A stretch of DNA of 64,000 nucleotides from Diadophis punctatus similis (GCA_023053685.1 JALIGW010000002.1:171521430-171585429), one strand, 5' to 3'; shown: positions 21,311-34,075, counted from the first letter of the stretch. The notes: generated from the letters alone by a model not told the origin. Numbers and translations are program-made.

Positions 21311-22950
21311 ATCAGATCTGAATACCTTCCTTTTACAACCCCCCCCACTCAGATTGTATTTATTTTCTCCATTCTGTCCTATTTAGTTTTAAAATCTTAC
21401 ACCCCAAATGAGGATGGATTTTCTGTCCATGCATCCATCCACCCATCTACTCTTGACATCATCATCCCATCATGTAGCCCTAGGAACGGGAACACTTTTT
21501 AAAAATTACCCTTATGACCATTAATACAAATATTACTGCAAAATATTGTTAAATGATATGATTTATGATCTTTTAAAATAGTGTATAAATCTTTATATTC
21601 TCCCCCATATAAACACATATCAACTTGAATTTGACAAATGTATTTTCTAATTACAATTATTAGCTAGTGATAGCCTTCTGTAAGTTAGCGGTGCTTTTCT
21701 TTGAATCTTGGCAACAGTTGAGGTTAGATTTTTGTGTGTGTGGCCTTGACATTTATTTAATAGAGAAGGTAGGAGTGAAAGATAAAGGGCCAAAGGAGTG
21801 CATTAAGTAATGGATAGTGAATAGAATCTAAAGCTGAAGTATGGAAAATTGCAATTTGCATTTACAGTATTCTTAACTAAATACAGTAACAGGTGGCCCT
21901 GCAGGTTGCATAGCAATATCAGGAAATGTGGGAGATAAATGATGTGAAATGAAAAGGTTATATATATTAAAGCATATAACCATTTATTAGTTTGATGGTT
22001 CTATACCGTATATTATGGAAGAAAGTAGCACATAGTGTTATAGTTACATTCTCTAAATGCATTAAAGAATTAATATCAAATTCATTATGGCATATGCAGT
22101 TTAACCATTTTTTATATTCCAAAGGTTATTATCCATATCACCAGAAAAGTGAATTACAGTTTGGGGACCAAATGCTGAATTTAATTTGTATGTGTGTGTA
22201 TATTTGTATGTGTGTGAGAGGATCAAGAGTCACAGCGGGCAAGAAAATGTCATGTACATATGAAGAATAAGGGCTTTCTTTTTTTCATGGATTTACAAGG
22301 AGAGTTTTTTTTTTAAATAAAGCTTGCTAAGCTTATTTTAGAGCTCTTGCAATAATTACCATTATTTTGCACTTCAAAGCAGTGTCACTAATTTTATTAG
22401 AAACTTTGGTCAGAGGTACTCAAAATAATCCTGGGGTTTTATACTGCCATCATAGTATTCATTTTGTAAATAAAACAATATATAATTGGATTGTACAATT
22501 TGAAAATTAGATTTCACAAGTATTTGTATGCTTCCATGCAAAATGGTGTTCTGTCATATTGTAGTATTCTCAAATTTGATTGTCTGCCGATTTTAGTAAA
22601 AATTCTTTCTTAGTTGTAGGTTCAATTTACATCTCAAAATTATCCTTTAAACTCATCATTAAGAATCTAAATAATTTAAAGACAGTCCTTAAATAAAGGT
22701 CAATAAAGTTTTAGAATATGAATTATGTGAATGTATCACTAAAACTTTATCCCACTCCAACCCAACCATCTAATTAAATTCTAGGTTACTCTAGGTTACA
22801 AAAGCTCCATATTACTGATGTCCCAAATACCTTTTAATGCTGAATGAAGCCCTTATGAATGGATGAATAATAGAAAAAGCAATTAAAAAGGAAGTTGAAA
22901 CATAATTCTTACATTGCCACTTATTTTGCGTTTTGTGAATCATAGTTTAG
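21311..22950. other. No recognised feature
   Basis: AT-rich sequence in which no repeat family or gene can be supported. Confidence 0.45.
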
Positions 22951-23078
22951 CAGGGATAGTCAATCTATGGCACCTTGAACAACAACAAAAAGCATTCCTT
23001 GTTATTGGTCATGTTTCCAACAAATGCTGGGAGTTGTAGTTCAGCAAAACCTGGAGTAACACCAGTAACCTCCCTCTG
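22951..23078. mobile_element. Old hAT-type fragment
   Basis: It begins CAGGGATAGTCAATCTATGGC and contains 'atgctgggagttgtagttcagc', a core seen in reptile hAT repeats. The right end is only weakly inverse and no target duplication is visible. Confidence 0.45.
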
Positions 23079-23644
23079 ACTCATAATATTGTTTTAATCA
23101 TTGTTGACAGGCATAAATATATTCATGTGATAGCTGGCAGGACCTAGAGAACATTCTAAAGATATATCATACAGTTCTATTGCATGTTAAACAGGTCATA
23201 TCCTATAGATTGCAATATTCCCACAGAACTCTCTGAAAGATTATCAGGATTGCATGATAGAATAGCAGGTCATTAACAGAAATAATGAATTAATAAGCAG
23301 TGAGCTATAAGCTGTCTTAGAAAAATCAGGAATACCACAACAATGGTTCACTTTCAGAGTCATAAGGAAAGCATCTTCTGCTCTTGGGCTTAAGCATTGT
23401 GAGAAAGATGAAATTTAAGGCACAGATGATGGTGTTCTTGTGCAAGAGCTTTTAAAAGTAGCAGTACAAAAACAGCTGTGAGTTGCTTATAATCCTCCAG
23501 TTCTTGTGCAAGCTGTTGCACAAATGTTTGTGAGAAAGTAGGAGGGTCATTTGGACCAAGGTTCAGTTGGAAAAGGGGGCTTAAATTTAGACTTCTTTTT
23601 GCATTTAGGCATACTGGAATTGTAGCTCACATGTGCTTTTTGGG
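23079..23644. other. No recognised feature
   Basis: Nothing supported between the hAT fragment and the Bov-B 3' end. Confidence 0.45.
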
Positions 23645-24316
23645 GTTGTTGTTGTTAGTTGCAAAGTCATGTCCGACCCATCGCTACCCCATGGACAACA
23701 TTCCTCCAGGCCTTCCTGTCCTCTACCATCCCCCGGAGTCCATTTAAGCTCATGACAACTGCTTCAGTGACTCCATCCAGCCACCTCATTCTCTGTCGTC
23801 CCATTCTTCTTTTGCCCCCAATCTTTCCCAGCATTTGGCTCTTCTCCAGTGAGTCCTTCCTTCTCATTAGGTGGCCAAAGTATTTGAGTTTCATCTTCAG
23901 GATCTGGCCTTCTAAAGAGCAGTCAGGGTTGATCTCCTCTAGGACTGACCGGTTTGATCGCTTTGCAGTCCTCTAGGACTGACTGGTTTGATCGCTTTGC
24001 AGTTTGGGACTCGCAGGAGTCTTCTCCAGCACCATAGTTCAAAGGCCTCAATTCTTTGGTGCTCAGCCTTTCTTATGGTCCAACTTTCACAGCCATACAT
24101 TGCAATTGGGAAAACCATAGGCTTGACTATACACACTTTTGTTGGCAGGGTGATGTCTCTGCTTTTTTGTATGCTGTCTAGATTTGCCATAGCTTTCCTC
24201 CCCAGAAACAAGCGTCTTTTAATTTCTTGGCTGTAGTCCCCATCTGTGGTGATCTTGGAGCCCAGGAAAATAAAAGCTTTTTTTGGGTAGTGATAGATAT
24301 TTTCATATGCCATCAT
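23645..24316 (-). pseudogene. Bov-B (RTE) LINE, 3' end of ORF2, 5'-truncated
   Basis: Minus-strand frames give FLGSKITTDGDYSQEIKRR, SRDITLPTKV, FPIAMYGCESWTIRKAEH and FELWCWRRLLRVP. After a frame break they give LKYFGHLMRRKDSLEKSQML, RQRMRWLDGVTEAV and DRKAWRNVVHGVAMGRT. These are the post-RT motifs of Bov-B ORF2 in correct order. The 3' end is a (GTT)n-type tail at 23645. The RT core and endonuclease are absent. The frame break coincides with a 34-bp tandem duplication (23936-24003). Bov-B is the classic LINE shared between squamates and ruminants by horizontal transfer. Confidence 0.95.
23936..24003. repeat. 34-bp tandem duplication inside Bov-B
   Basis: 'cctctaggactgac.ggtttg...' occurs at 23936-23969 and again at 23970-24003 with one base difference. 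Because 34 is not a multiple of three, it shifts the Bov-B frame. Confidence 0.95.
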
Positions 24317-24329
24317 TTTTATTTTTATT

Positions 24330-24430
24330 ATAGGGAAACTGCAGGGGCTTCTCCAGGCAGTTGCCAGGAGTCAGCTGACTTGAAGGCACAAAATAAAAGT
24401 GTGTGTGTGTGCGTGCGCGCGTGCGTGTGT
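24330..24430 (+). mobile_element. SINE 3' fragment followed by (GT)n
   Basis: 'gaaactgcagggg ... ccaggcagttgccaggagtc ... gaaggcac' is the 3' part of the SINE family at 34076, in plus orientation. It abuts the truncated 5' side of Bov-B and ends in a GT/GC-rich run (24401-24430). Confidence 0.65.
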
Positions 24431-25685
24431 AAAGCTTCAAAGTTGGAATTGATCTGTGTCTCTCAGGATCTCTGAAAAGGACTGCTTCTAGCAGAAGTGA
24501 TTACATTTATTGTATTTCTTCTTGCTATTCCCTGGGTCCCTCTCCTTTGAAAGCTAGAAGCCAGCACTGCATGCTGAAGGGCCACATGATGTACTCTATA
24601 ATGATTTATCCCATTTTCTAAATTGTGCTTCTGCACTCTTTTTTGTGTCACTTCTAATAACCACCAAAATGTGAGTGGGTTAACACACGGTTTTTCATGA
24701 TTTATGAGGTAACCTTCTTAAAGCTACAGATAATTTTAAATCTCTACATCTTGAGTATTTCTAATATCAAATAGCCTATTCTGAAAATAGAAGCTGATAC
24801 ACTATAAATTATTATAAAAAGGAATACATACTATTTTAATATTGAGGCAGAAACTTAAGACGGAGAGCTGGAATCAGTTTTTGGCATTTTTTTCTCCACA
24901 TAAACCACATATGCAACTTCCCTAGATCTCCCTTGGTGCTGTGCTTCAAGATCAAGAGTATTGGTGTATGACTGTTGGTAACAAGGAGCTTAAAAGTGAC
25001 TTTGAAAAAAATAAGTTGTGCTGTGCAGCTTCCTCAGAATTGCCCTCAGCAGGAAGCTCAATATCTACACCTGTTAGCACATCTTTGAGATTGGTATGAA
25101 ATGTGTGGAAAATACAACATTATAATGTGTAACAGGCAGCATAAAAACAGTATCCCAAGTGAAAGGGTGGGTTTCCTTTGATTTATCAGCAGGATCATGT
25201 ATCAAAATGTCTAATTATATTGGATCATAACTTCAACTGAAACTTGAAATAATTTCAAATGAAATTGCTCTAAAGAGGAAACAAATTGATAGTGTTACCT
25301 GGTCCAAGAGGATTTGGATGCCTCTGTTAACATGCAGATCTGAATGATTGTTCTTTATGGAAGGCATTGCATTTATTATTTCATTTGAGGAAATATTTAT
25401 TTCTTGAAATGTACAGTAGAGAAACAATGTCCCCACTAAATGTCTATGGAGATTCTCAGTCATCCAGGTCTCTTGAAAAAGCACCTTTGGGACAATGTTC
25501 CCACTGTTATTATCTATATGAAATATTGCTTGTTTCTACTTTTTTGCTGACCTTTTTACAAACATACTGGTACACTGTAAAAAAAAAGATAACAAACACT
25601 GAGGTCTTATGCATTCTCTTCTTATTCTTTTTATACATTCACCCACCCACCCACTAGTGGGTTTTTTCATTTGAAGATGTAACCT
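24431..25685. other. No recognised feature
   Basis: Nothing supported; the short open frames resemble no family. Confidence 0.45.
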
Positions 25686-25860
25686 TACAGTATGTGGTTT
25701 TATCATTGGACTATGACTGGAAAGACTGAGATTCAAATCTTCATTTAGTCATGAAGTAAAAAATGGTGAACTTGGAAAATCCCCTCTCTCGTTCTCAGCC
25801 CATTTTCAAAGGTAGTGTGAGATCAAAAGAGAAAAAGAAAGAACCTTTCATACTGGCTTG
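25686..25860 (+). mobile_element. tRNA-derived SINE (family C), degenerate
   Basis: 'tatgtggttttatcattggactatgactgg' carries A-box-like spacing and 'gagattcaaatct' a B-box-like sequence. The downstream 'gttctcagcccattttcaaagg' also fits a SINE common in squamates. A reverse copy of the head is at 40562-40655. Confidence 0.55.
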
Positions 25861-26006
25861 CATTCCTTCGATAAGATAAGATAACTTTATTGTCATTTAT
25901 TTACTGCGAGCACACCGCCCCACATTAAAAATGAAATTCTGTTGTCTGCTCTCAAGAGATAGTGTATATCTACCCAAACACATACATAACACACATATAC
26001 ACAAGC

Positions 26007-26108
26007 TATATATATATATATATATATACATAAATATATACCTACACTATACATACATACATACATACATACATACATACATACATACATACATACATAC
26101 ATACATAC
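26007..26108. repeat. (TA)n and (CATA)n microsatellites in the L2 3'UTR
   Basis: A TA run at 26007-26029 and about 15 CATA units at 26050-26108. Confidence 0.95.
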
Positions 26109-26454
26109 TAATCACTGTCCATTTTGAATACGTAGCGGAAAGAGGAAACTTGAGAGTTCACAAGGTTGTGAACAAAACTGTGACTGAATCTAGATGTTCT
26201 GCTTCGTATACCATGAAGCTTCCTCCCAGAAAGTAACAAGGAAAACAGGTCATGAAGAGGATGTGTAGACAATCATGCAGACTCTGCTCAAGCATCGCTT
26301 ATGTGCTATGTCCTGGATAGAAGGAAGTGAGCTACAGATGATCTTTTCTGCCATCCTCACCACTCTCTGCACCACCTTCCTGTCTGAAGCAATAATTCTT
26401 CCAAACCAGACAGTAATGCCATATGACAGGATGCTCTCAATTGTCCCTCTATAG

Positions 26455-26826
26455 TAGGGGTGTCAAACTCAAGGCCCAAGGGGTGGATCCGGCCTGCGGG
26501 CTGCTTAGATCTGGCCCATGGGGCCACCCTGGAAACAGCAAAGGACTGGCCCGCAGTGTCTCTGCCAGCGAAAATGGAGCTTGGGAGGGCTCTGTCCATC
26601 CCTCCTGAGCTCCGTTTTCACTGGTGGGGGGTTGCAGGAAGCTATCACAACAGAAATGGAGCTCAGGAGCCCATTTTCATTGCCAGAGCGCTCTGGCCAC
26701 CACAGGCACCCCTGACACGAGTGACGTCGAGCTGGCTATGCCCATCCTGGCCATGCCCATCCCGGCCCTCCAAGGTCAAGCACAACCCTGATGCGGCCCT
26801 CAATGAAATCGAGTTTGCCACCCCTG
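26455..26826. mobile_element. Non-autonomous hAT, 372 bp
   Basis: TAGGGGTGTCAAACTC at the left is inverse to GAGTTTGCCACCCCTG at the right. The flanks CTCTATAG and CTCTATAT agree at 7 of 8 bases. It is inserted inside the L2 ORF2 remnant, whose homology resumes on both sides. The 125-codon frame in it is not a transposase. Confidence 0.9.
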
Positions 26827-26945
26827 CTCTATATTAAGTGGTAAGGACAGGGGAAGGAAGATGAACTTTTCTCATGCGACGCAGAAAAATGTAGGCACTG
26901 CTGAGCCAGCTTCAACAGTGTCTCACTGTTGAGCGACCAAGCTAG

Positions 26946-27382
26946 AAACGGTAGAATGCAAATGAATAAAGCAATATATTATTCATTTGTATTCGTATTT
27001 GATAAGGATCAATAATGGATCATTAAGATTTTAATGCATTTTAATGCAAATAAAAATTAATCACTTTTAAGAATGTGGTAAAAAATACTCAAGATGGCAG
27101 CTATAACAGTGTGATCAAAAGTATCTTTTTAGGCCGGGCCTAGCTGTGATCACATTGTTAGAGCTGCCATATCGACTTTTTTGACCATACCCTACAAAAA
27201 TCCTGGCCTACTTTCAAGTAAAAATAGAAGCTGAATACTGATTTCACATTTAAAATATCACCAATATATGAAGCCAAGAGATTTTTAAGGTTAAAGACTT
27301 TCAAATGATTGTGGATTTCAACATTATTTTAAAATGCATTGAGATCCTCCATATACAACATCATCTATGTTGCATGTACAAC

Positions 27383-27386
<4 letters not shown>
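26946..27386. other. Spacer with a 24-bp-arm hairpin
   Basis: 'atggcagctataacagtg' (27094) is answered by 'cattgttagagctgccat' (to 27170). The arms are 24 nt with two mismatches and the loop is 29 nt. It may be a tiny MITE remnant. Nothing else was seen. Confidence 0.6.
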
Positions 27387-27480
<94 letters not shown>

Positions 27481-27510
27481 CTCCCTCCCTCCCTCCCTCC
27501 CTCCCTCCCT
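27387..27510. repeat. (CT)n then (CCCT)n microsatellite
   Basis: About 45 CT units, then about 7 CCCT units. Ser-Leu and Glu-Arg frames across it are artefacts. Confidence 0.98.
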
Positions 27511-27960
27511 GTGAAGAACCCCAGAAGGTCTTTGGTAGCAGGAAGAAAAGCCAGACGTTTTGAAACTGAGAACATGCCCATTGATCATCTGGCATTCTTA
27601 GAGCTCCACTGTTGATTAGCTTAGTCTGAGGATAACTTAGCAGCCACTTACAATAAGCTTTCAACTCAAAATCCATGCATGTGGGGATCCCCAAACAGTG
27701 AGGATGACGTGTGAGTAAAAGAGTTTACCCTTCCCTCCCTCCCTCCCTCTCTTTCTCCCTCCTTCCCTTTCTCCCTTCCTGTGAAGAACCCCAGAAGGTC
27801 TTTGGTAGCAGGAAAAAAAACAGACATTTTTGATAATCTGGCATTCTTAGAGCTCCACTGTTGATTAGCTTAGAAGGATAGCTTAGCAGCCACTTACAAT
27901 AAGCTCTCAACTCAAACTCCGTGCACGTGAGGATCCCCAAACAGTGAGGGTTTCTTTCTT
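27511..27960 (+). repeat. ~270-bp tandem duplication bounded by pyrimidine runs
   Basis: 'gtgaagaaccccagaaggtc' begins at 27511 and again at 27781. Both units carry 'attcttagagctccactg' and 'ggatccccaaacagtgagg', and each is preceded by a CCCT/CTTT-rich run. The second unit has a deletion near 27825. Confidence 0.93.
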
Positions 27961-27964
27961 TCTC

Positions 27965-28205
27965 CTTTGAAGGCCCCCCGCACCCATTCTGGGCCTAGCA
28001 AGCCTCCCTACAGCCCCCTGGAAGCCAAAAGGGGTGCGGGGGCACCGCTCCCCCGTGCCCCATTTTGGACCTAGCAAGCCTCCCTACAGCCCCCTGGGAG
28101 CCAAAAGGGGCACGGAGGGGGCGCTGTACCTCCTGTGCCCCATTTTGGGCCTAGCAAGGCTCCCTACATCCCCCTGAGAGCCAAAAGGGACGCAGGGGGG
28201 ACCCT
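27965..28205 (+). repeat. GC-rich minisatellite, three ~80-bp units
   Basis: 'gcctagcaagcctccctaca' followed by 'gccccctgg.agccaaaagggg' and a C/G-rich stretch occurs three times with substitutions. Confidence 0.9.
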
Positions 28206-28210
28206 GGAAG

Positions 28211-28483
28211 CAGGGGTGGGTTCTAACTTACCTTGCTGCCAGTTCGCTTCCTCCCACGCCACATGACAAAAAAACAAAGCCGAAAAACAGATGGCGATCG
28301 CATGCACAGTGCCGGAACTCGGCTTCTGCGCATGCTCAGAAGGAAAAAAAATTCAAAAAAAAAAGATGGCGGCACCCATGGACCAGCACCAACCAATCCG
28401 GTTCAGTGACATCATCGTGACATCACCAGCGGGTTGCTACCGGTTCGGGCAAACCAGTCCGAACTGGTCCGAACCCATCCCTG
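28211..28483. mobile_element. Non-autonomous hAT (CAGGGGTGGGTTC family), 273 bp
   Basis: CAGGGGTGGGTTC at the left is inverse to GAACCCATCCCTG at the right. It is the same family as 45076-45315. TGCGCATGCTCA lies at 28327-28338. The flanks CCTGGAAG and AGTTAATC do not match, so the surroundings have been rearranged, perhaps by the minisatellite on the left. Confidence 0.8.
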
Positions 28484-28694
28484 AGTTAATCCTATTAAAA
28501 TCAGAGGAATTTGTCATACCTGATAGTTTTATCTGCAGGAGTTTTTGTTCTATGTAGCCCCCAGTGTTCTAAAGTATTATTCATGAATAAATATATTAGA
28601 TTTTTATTTGAAAAATCAGAATCACTCTCTTAAAAATCACTCTCTTTATTTTTGTATTTGAGCCAAAAGATACAGGATTTGATTTGTCTTTTAC

Positions 28695-29006
28695 TGAGCC
28701 GTGGTGGTGCAGTGGTTAGAATGCAGTATTGCAGTTCAAGTCTCACCAAGCTCAAGGTTGACTCAGCCTTCCATCCTTCCAAGGTTGGTAAAATGAGGAC
28801 CCAGATTGTTGGGGGCAATGTGCTGACTCTGTAAACCGCTTAGAGAAGGCTGTAAAGCACTGTGAAGCAGTATATAAGTCTAAGTGCTATTGCTATTGCT
28901 CCTTATAAATCTAAGTGCTATTATTATTATTGGTCCCACTTAGATAGGGCTGTAAAGCACTGTGAAGCAGTATATAAGAATAAATGATATTGCTATTGGT
29001 CCCTAT
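28695..29006 (+). mobile_element. Squamate tRNA-headed SINE (family A) with duplicated 3' end
   Basis: A copy of the 13908 family runs from 28695 to 28900. A second 3' end ('agggctgtaaagcactgtg' to 'gatattgctattgg') follows at about 28903-29006. Confidence 0.85.
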
Positions 29007-29065
29007 TTGAGTCCTGTGTCAAAGAGCATCTTTGTGTATTTACCCTACGGATAAATCTCAATAAT

Positions 29066-29290
29066 TGGGACCAGAATTGTTAAACAAGGTAGTTGTTAGG
29101 TGAGTTGTGCCCAATTTTACAACCTTTTTTGTCATAATTGTTAAGTGAGCCACTGCAGTTGTTAAATCAATCATGCGTTCATTAAGCAAAACTGACTTCC
29201 TACATTGACTTTGCATGCCTGAAGCTGGCTGGGAAGATTGTAAATGGCAATCACATGATCCTGGGATGCTGCAACCATCATAAATACATG
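29066..29290. mobile_element. Internal fragment of the mariner-like family seen at 42177
   Basis: 'agttgttaggtgagttgtgcc', 'aattgttaagtgagccactgcagttg', 'cattgactttgcatgcc' and 'ctgcaaccatcataaat' correspond, in opposite orientation, to the inside of 42177-42507. Both ends are missing. Confidence 0.65.
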
Positions 29291-29829
29291 CTGTCTACCA
29301 TACCTATACGTGTGTGAAATACTGATTACATTAGCTACTATTAATATTAATGATAATTTCTGCACAGAAGTATAATATTATTGGAGTCTATGCATGACTT
29401 GGCTTTATTATGCTAATCAACCTCCCCTCACTATTAACAGCATTAAAGGAGCAACACAATCTCAAAATTAATAACCACAATTTGTAGGCTTTAGGCATTT
29501 GGCTCCTGTGTGTTGAACATTGGCAACAGAGACAAGATAGTTAACTCCACTCTCCCATGAATGTAGTAAAAATTTCCTTAGGGTTGGATTGGCTGGCAGC
29601 TAACTATGCAAATCGTGTTTGTTGGAAATTATGAAGTGCGTGACTGATTTTTCTTGGGGCAAGAATATTTCAAAATAAACTGAGTATAATTGTATAATGG
29701 CTTCTTTAAATTCTGTTTGGAATTCTGTGAAAACTAGTGCAAGAATGCAAATAAAGCTATAATCCTCCATATTTTTCCCTGAGAGAAGCCTGGGAGCAGC
29801 TGTGTGGCAGGCTTATTTCTGAATAAGAT
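29291..29829. other. No recognised feature
   Basis: Nothing supported. 'tatgctaatcaacctcccc' near 29410 looks unique. Confidence 0.4.
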
Positions 29830-30650
<821 letters not shown>

Positions 30651-30651
<1 letters not shown>

Positions 30652-32157
30652 AGTTTTTATGATTATTTACATACATTGACTATGGCTGTTTTCTTATTTC
30701 TGCAGAGAAGAAATAAGAGAAAATTACTACTTTAGTTCACGGCAGAGTAATTATTTCTATTGTTATACTTTGCAATTGCCAATTAAATAAAAAGATTAGC
30801 TTTTTCTGAATAGACATGTAAACAATATTTTAAACAAATATTCGTTTTAAATTAAAACAGCACATATTCATTAGTTATCACTTTCCTTTTTCCCATTTGC
30901 CATACTGAAACTCATATTTTATTCATATTTTAAATATTATTTGCCGCATCCAGCGGTTATGTGACTGTGATTTGAGATTTTTTTTTGGTCAGTTTCTGTT
31001 GTTTTACTTCTGGTTAGGATTCTGAGGGTATGTCTAATCAGTTCGTGGATTATTGCCTAAAATATCTACAGAAAGATCTTCAGATTCTCCAACAACTAAA
31101 ACTACTACGATAGAGATATGAAAAACTGCAATGTAGCACATTAATACTTACTAGTTAGGAAATTTCCAGATGTAAAATCCTAGCTTTATGAGTCCCTGAG
31201 GAAGTGGGCTGCTATTTCAGTTCTCCTGCTTCAAAAACAGGAGAAATAATTGGAAAGCATAGAAAGTATATAGTATAAATGGAACATTACGTTATCTAGG
31301 CTACCTACAAAATTCTGTTGAAAAAGTGGGAAAGTTGCATTTCACATCTAAAAATCCTTCCATTGTGTGACAAATTAAACTTATAAAAGCATGCCTATGC
31401 ATATTTACTTAGGAGTAAAATCTCATAGTGGTTCATCAGTCGATCAAATGTAAGTTGACCTGTCTTAAGGACTAGTGCTATTCAGAGAAAAGAATTATTG
31501 AAAAGTTTGACGTTGTTGTTGATGATGATACTGACAGACTGGTGTTAGGAATAGTTTCTGAAGTTTAATTCTTTCATGACGAGGATGGCTCCAAACAGTG
31601 CAGACAATAGATATATTGTGCCAATGTTTTGCGATTAGCACAGGAACTGGTTAAGCTGATTAAACAAAGCCCTGTTCTGAGTTGACATATTCTCACCGAA
31701 ACAAAATCCTCTCTTTTCTCAAGTGATGTAGCTTGAACCCCACCTCATGCAATGTTACTTAGCCATTTATGCTGTAGGTTGCTGAGTTACCCTCCTAAGA
31801 AGCTGTCATTCGCCTTTTGCATCAGTCAGCTCCTATCTAAAGCCAGCTATCATACTGTACCTGAGGCAAGCATTCACTTGCTTAAGGAGGATAGTTTTAT
31901 TTGCTGAATTAAGGATTATAATTCAGGGATATGGGATTTTGAGTTTGATCTTCTCTTTTGGCTTACTGTGGCACAGGAAGATATGAAATGAACAAAGGAC
32001 AAGCTGGCAAAAAAGGAAGACCGTGAAGTCAAGTCTACAGAAACATATTCCTGCAAGCCTGGGAAGGTATTTGTACATAAATGGGGCCACCAATATCTTT
32101 CACTTTGTCCATTCTCTGATGCCTGAATTCAGACCCAAACTTCCTTCCAGGAATCAC
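30651..32157. other. No recognised feature
   Basis: AT-rich with no array, terminal repeat or protein similarity seen. Confidence 0.45.
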
Positions 32158-32412
32158 TATTCTCCAAAGCACCTGAGGGTAGGACAAGAAGCAATGGGTG
32201 GAAACTAATCAAGGAGAGAATCAACTTAGAACTAAGGAGAAATTTCCTGACAGAACAATTAATCAGTGGAACAATTTGCCTCCAGAAGTTGTAAATGCTC
32301 CAACACTGGAAGTTTTAAAGAAGAGATTGGATAACCATTTGTCTGAAGTGGTGTAGGGTTTCCTGCCTAAGCAGGAGGTTGAACTAGAAGACCTCCAAGA
32401 TCCCTTCCAACT
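32158..32412 (+). mobile_element. CR1 LINE 3' end
   Basis: It begins 'attctccaaagcacctgagg', and includes 'aactaatcaaggagag', 'taaggagaaatttcctgac', 'atttgtctgaagtggtgtagg', 'gcaggaggttgaactagaagacc' and 'cccttccaactctg'. These are the same 255 bp as the end of the CR1 at 44055-45772. It runs directly into a microsatellite. Confidence 0.9.
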
Positions 32413-32523
32413 CTGTTTCTGTTTCTGTTTCTATTCTATTCTATTCTATTCTATTCTATTCTGTTCTGTTCTGTTCTGTTCTGTTCTGTTCTGTTCTGTT
32501 CTGTTCTGTTCTGTTCTGTTCTA
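32413..32523 (+). repeat. (TTTCTG)n/(TTCTA)n/(TTCTG)n array seeded at the CR1 tail
   Basis: Immediately after the CR1 end come TTTCTG units, five TTCTA units and about twelve TTCTG units. This is the pattern expected when the CR1 3' octamer tail expands. Confidence 0.95.
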
Positions 32524-34075
32524 TTTTAAATCTTTTACAGCTCCCATTAACTACATCTGTGAAATGTGACCTGCACTGAAAAGCTGAAATTAGCATTATG
32601 TTATGATTCATCTCCATTAGATGGTCACAGTAATTATGTTTGGACTATCAACCTCTATCTTAGGTGGAAAAGACAAATACAATTCTCTTATAATTGCTTA
32701 TATCTATTCCAAAATTAGTCTAATATGATTAATTTCTAATAAATTTTCATGTTTACAGACTCTCATGTATAAGCACATTACATTTGCCAATATACTGGTT
32801 GATACTCAATGACATGCAGGCATTTTATAGATACGGTAAGTGTGTTTGTGTCTTTATATAGCTATATGCAAAAACAGCAACATTTGCACTATCTGCCTCA
32901 TATAAAACCAACTGGTTGTGTTGAAGTTTCTGAGGTCTCCATTTATGCTGAGTTACACAATGATGGTCATAACATTCCTGTCCCACAAATCTAGCAATTC
33001 AGTTGACATGCCACTAGTGCTAGAGTAAAATCTACTCAAGGAAAAAGTCTTGTTGGTATGAAAAATTCAAGGCTCTTTTTTCCTTAGTTTTGTCAGGCAT
33101 TAGATTGCCTTTATGTAAGAAAACAAAAGCTAGACAATTTTTTTAACCACATGTAATGGCTTGATTTATTTCTGCAACTCTTTTTAAAATTGGTGGCAAT
33201 ATGGAAAAGAAATGCCCGCCCATTTAGCCACTTCTCCTCTTTGCACATTTATCTTCTTGCCTGGTCTGAGAGTTAGCATCCCACTGGATTCTGACATCAG
33301 TTCAGCTTGCATCTTGAGCACTAATGTATGTATATTAGGAATACTTTCCACATGCACTCTGAGCTCAAGCTCTTTTTGTAGTGCAGTTCCACTCTTGCAC
33401 AAAGTTCTCTTTCTCCATGGTTCCCATCACCGATTTATTTTATGTTCTCTAAGCTTGCACAATACAGCTTCTACTTTGCACCATGTATGATAATTCTCTG
33501 CAATAACCTATTCTTAAGCAGGTATTTATACGCTTCCTCGAAAGGTATGACTAATCAACTCAGCCACTGCTGTGTTGCAGGCAAAGTAAAAAATGAGACA
33601 GACCCAGAGGTGAAATTGCTTGGGAGTTCCTCTGAAATCACCCAGTTTTGGCCTGTCAATGGAGGTGCTCATAGTTAGCATAACACAACTCTGTCATATC
33701 TTTGATGTTACATTGGTGTTGTAAGGTGTGCCACAAAATACCTAATTTGTGATATTGCTGTATCCTACACGTTTAGCTTAAATTCAAGTCATTGCTTAAT
33801 TGTTACATTTCTGGGAACTTGTGGTTAATCTCTGTTTTGCAACACCAAAAGAACAGAAGTAGCATCTAGTTCCTTGCATGTGTGCTTTAGTTTCATTTAT
33901 GCGGCCTGAGTTCACAAGTGTGAATTCAGAATTCTGAGAGTGATGCGGTATCTCAGATCATAACCATGAAATTTCATTGGTCTTTCAGCAGATGATCTGG
34001 ATCCTGGTATTAGCATAACTTCTGTGCAGTTCCAAGAGCTAAACACCTAAACTGGAGGCTGAAACACCTTCAGAG
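32524..34075. other. No recognised feature
   Basis: Nothing supported. Opposed open frames at 33184-33490 are of unknown type and probably chance. Confidence 0.4.

Larger units (their letters stand above)
25862..26945 (-). pseudogene. L2-type LINE 3' end (ORF2 C-terminus and 3'UTR)
   Basis: Minus-strand translation gives, on either side of an inserted hAT, remains of 'AQQCLHFSASHEK' and then GTIESILSYGITVWFG, DRKVVQRVVRMAEKI, SLPSIQDIAHKRC and a stop after YTSSS. This is the ORF2 C-terminus pattern of vertebrate L2 elements. The 3'UTR runs to 25862, ending in 'aataaagttatcttatcttatc', and contains TA and CATA microsatellites. The piece before the hAT is 26835-26945. Confidence 0.75.

Noticed and set aside
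23645..24316. Host gene encoding a reverse-transcriptase-like protein
   Set aside because: Motifs, truncation and 3' tail identify a Bov-B LINE.
27305..27694. Ser-Leu and Glu-Arg repeat frames on both strands
   Set aside because: Translation of the (CT)n/(CCCT)n arrays; the same holds for 52777-53271.
33184..33490. Overlapping opposite-strand frames, one vaguely gag-like
   Set aside because: No zinc knuckle, capsid motif or flanking LTR; similarity is not specific.
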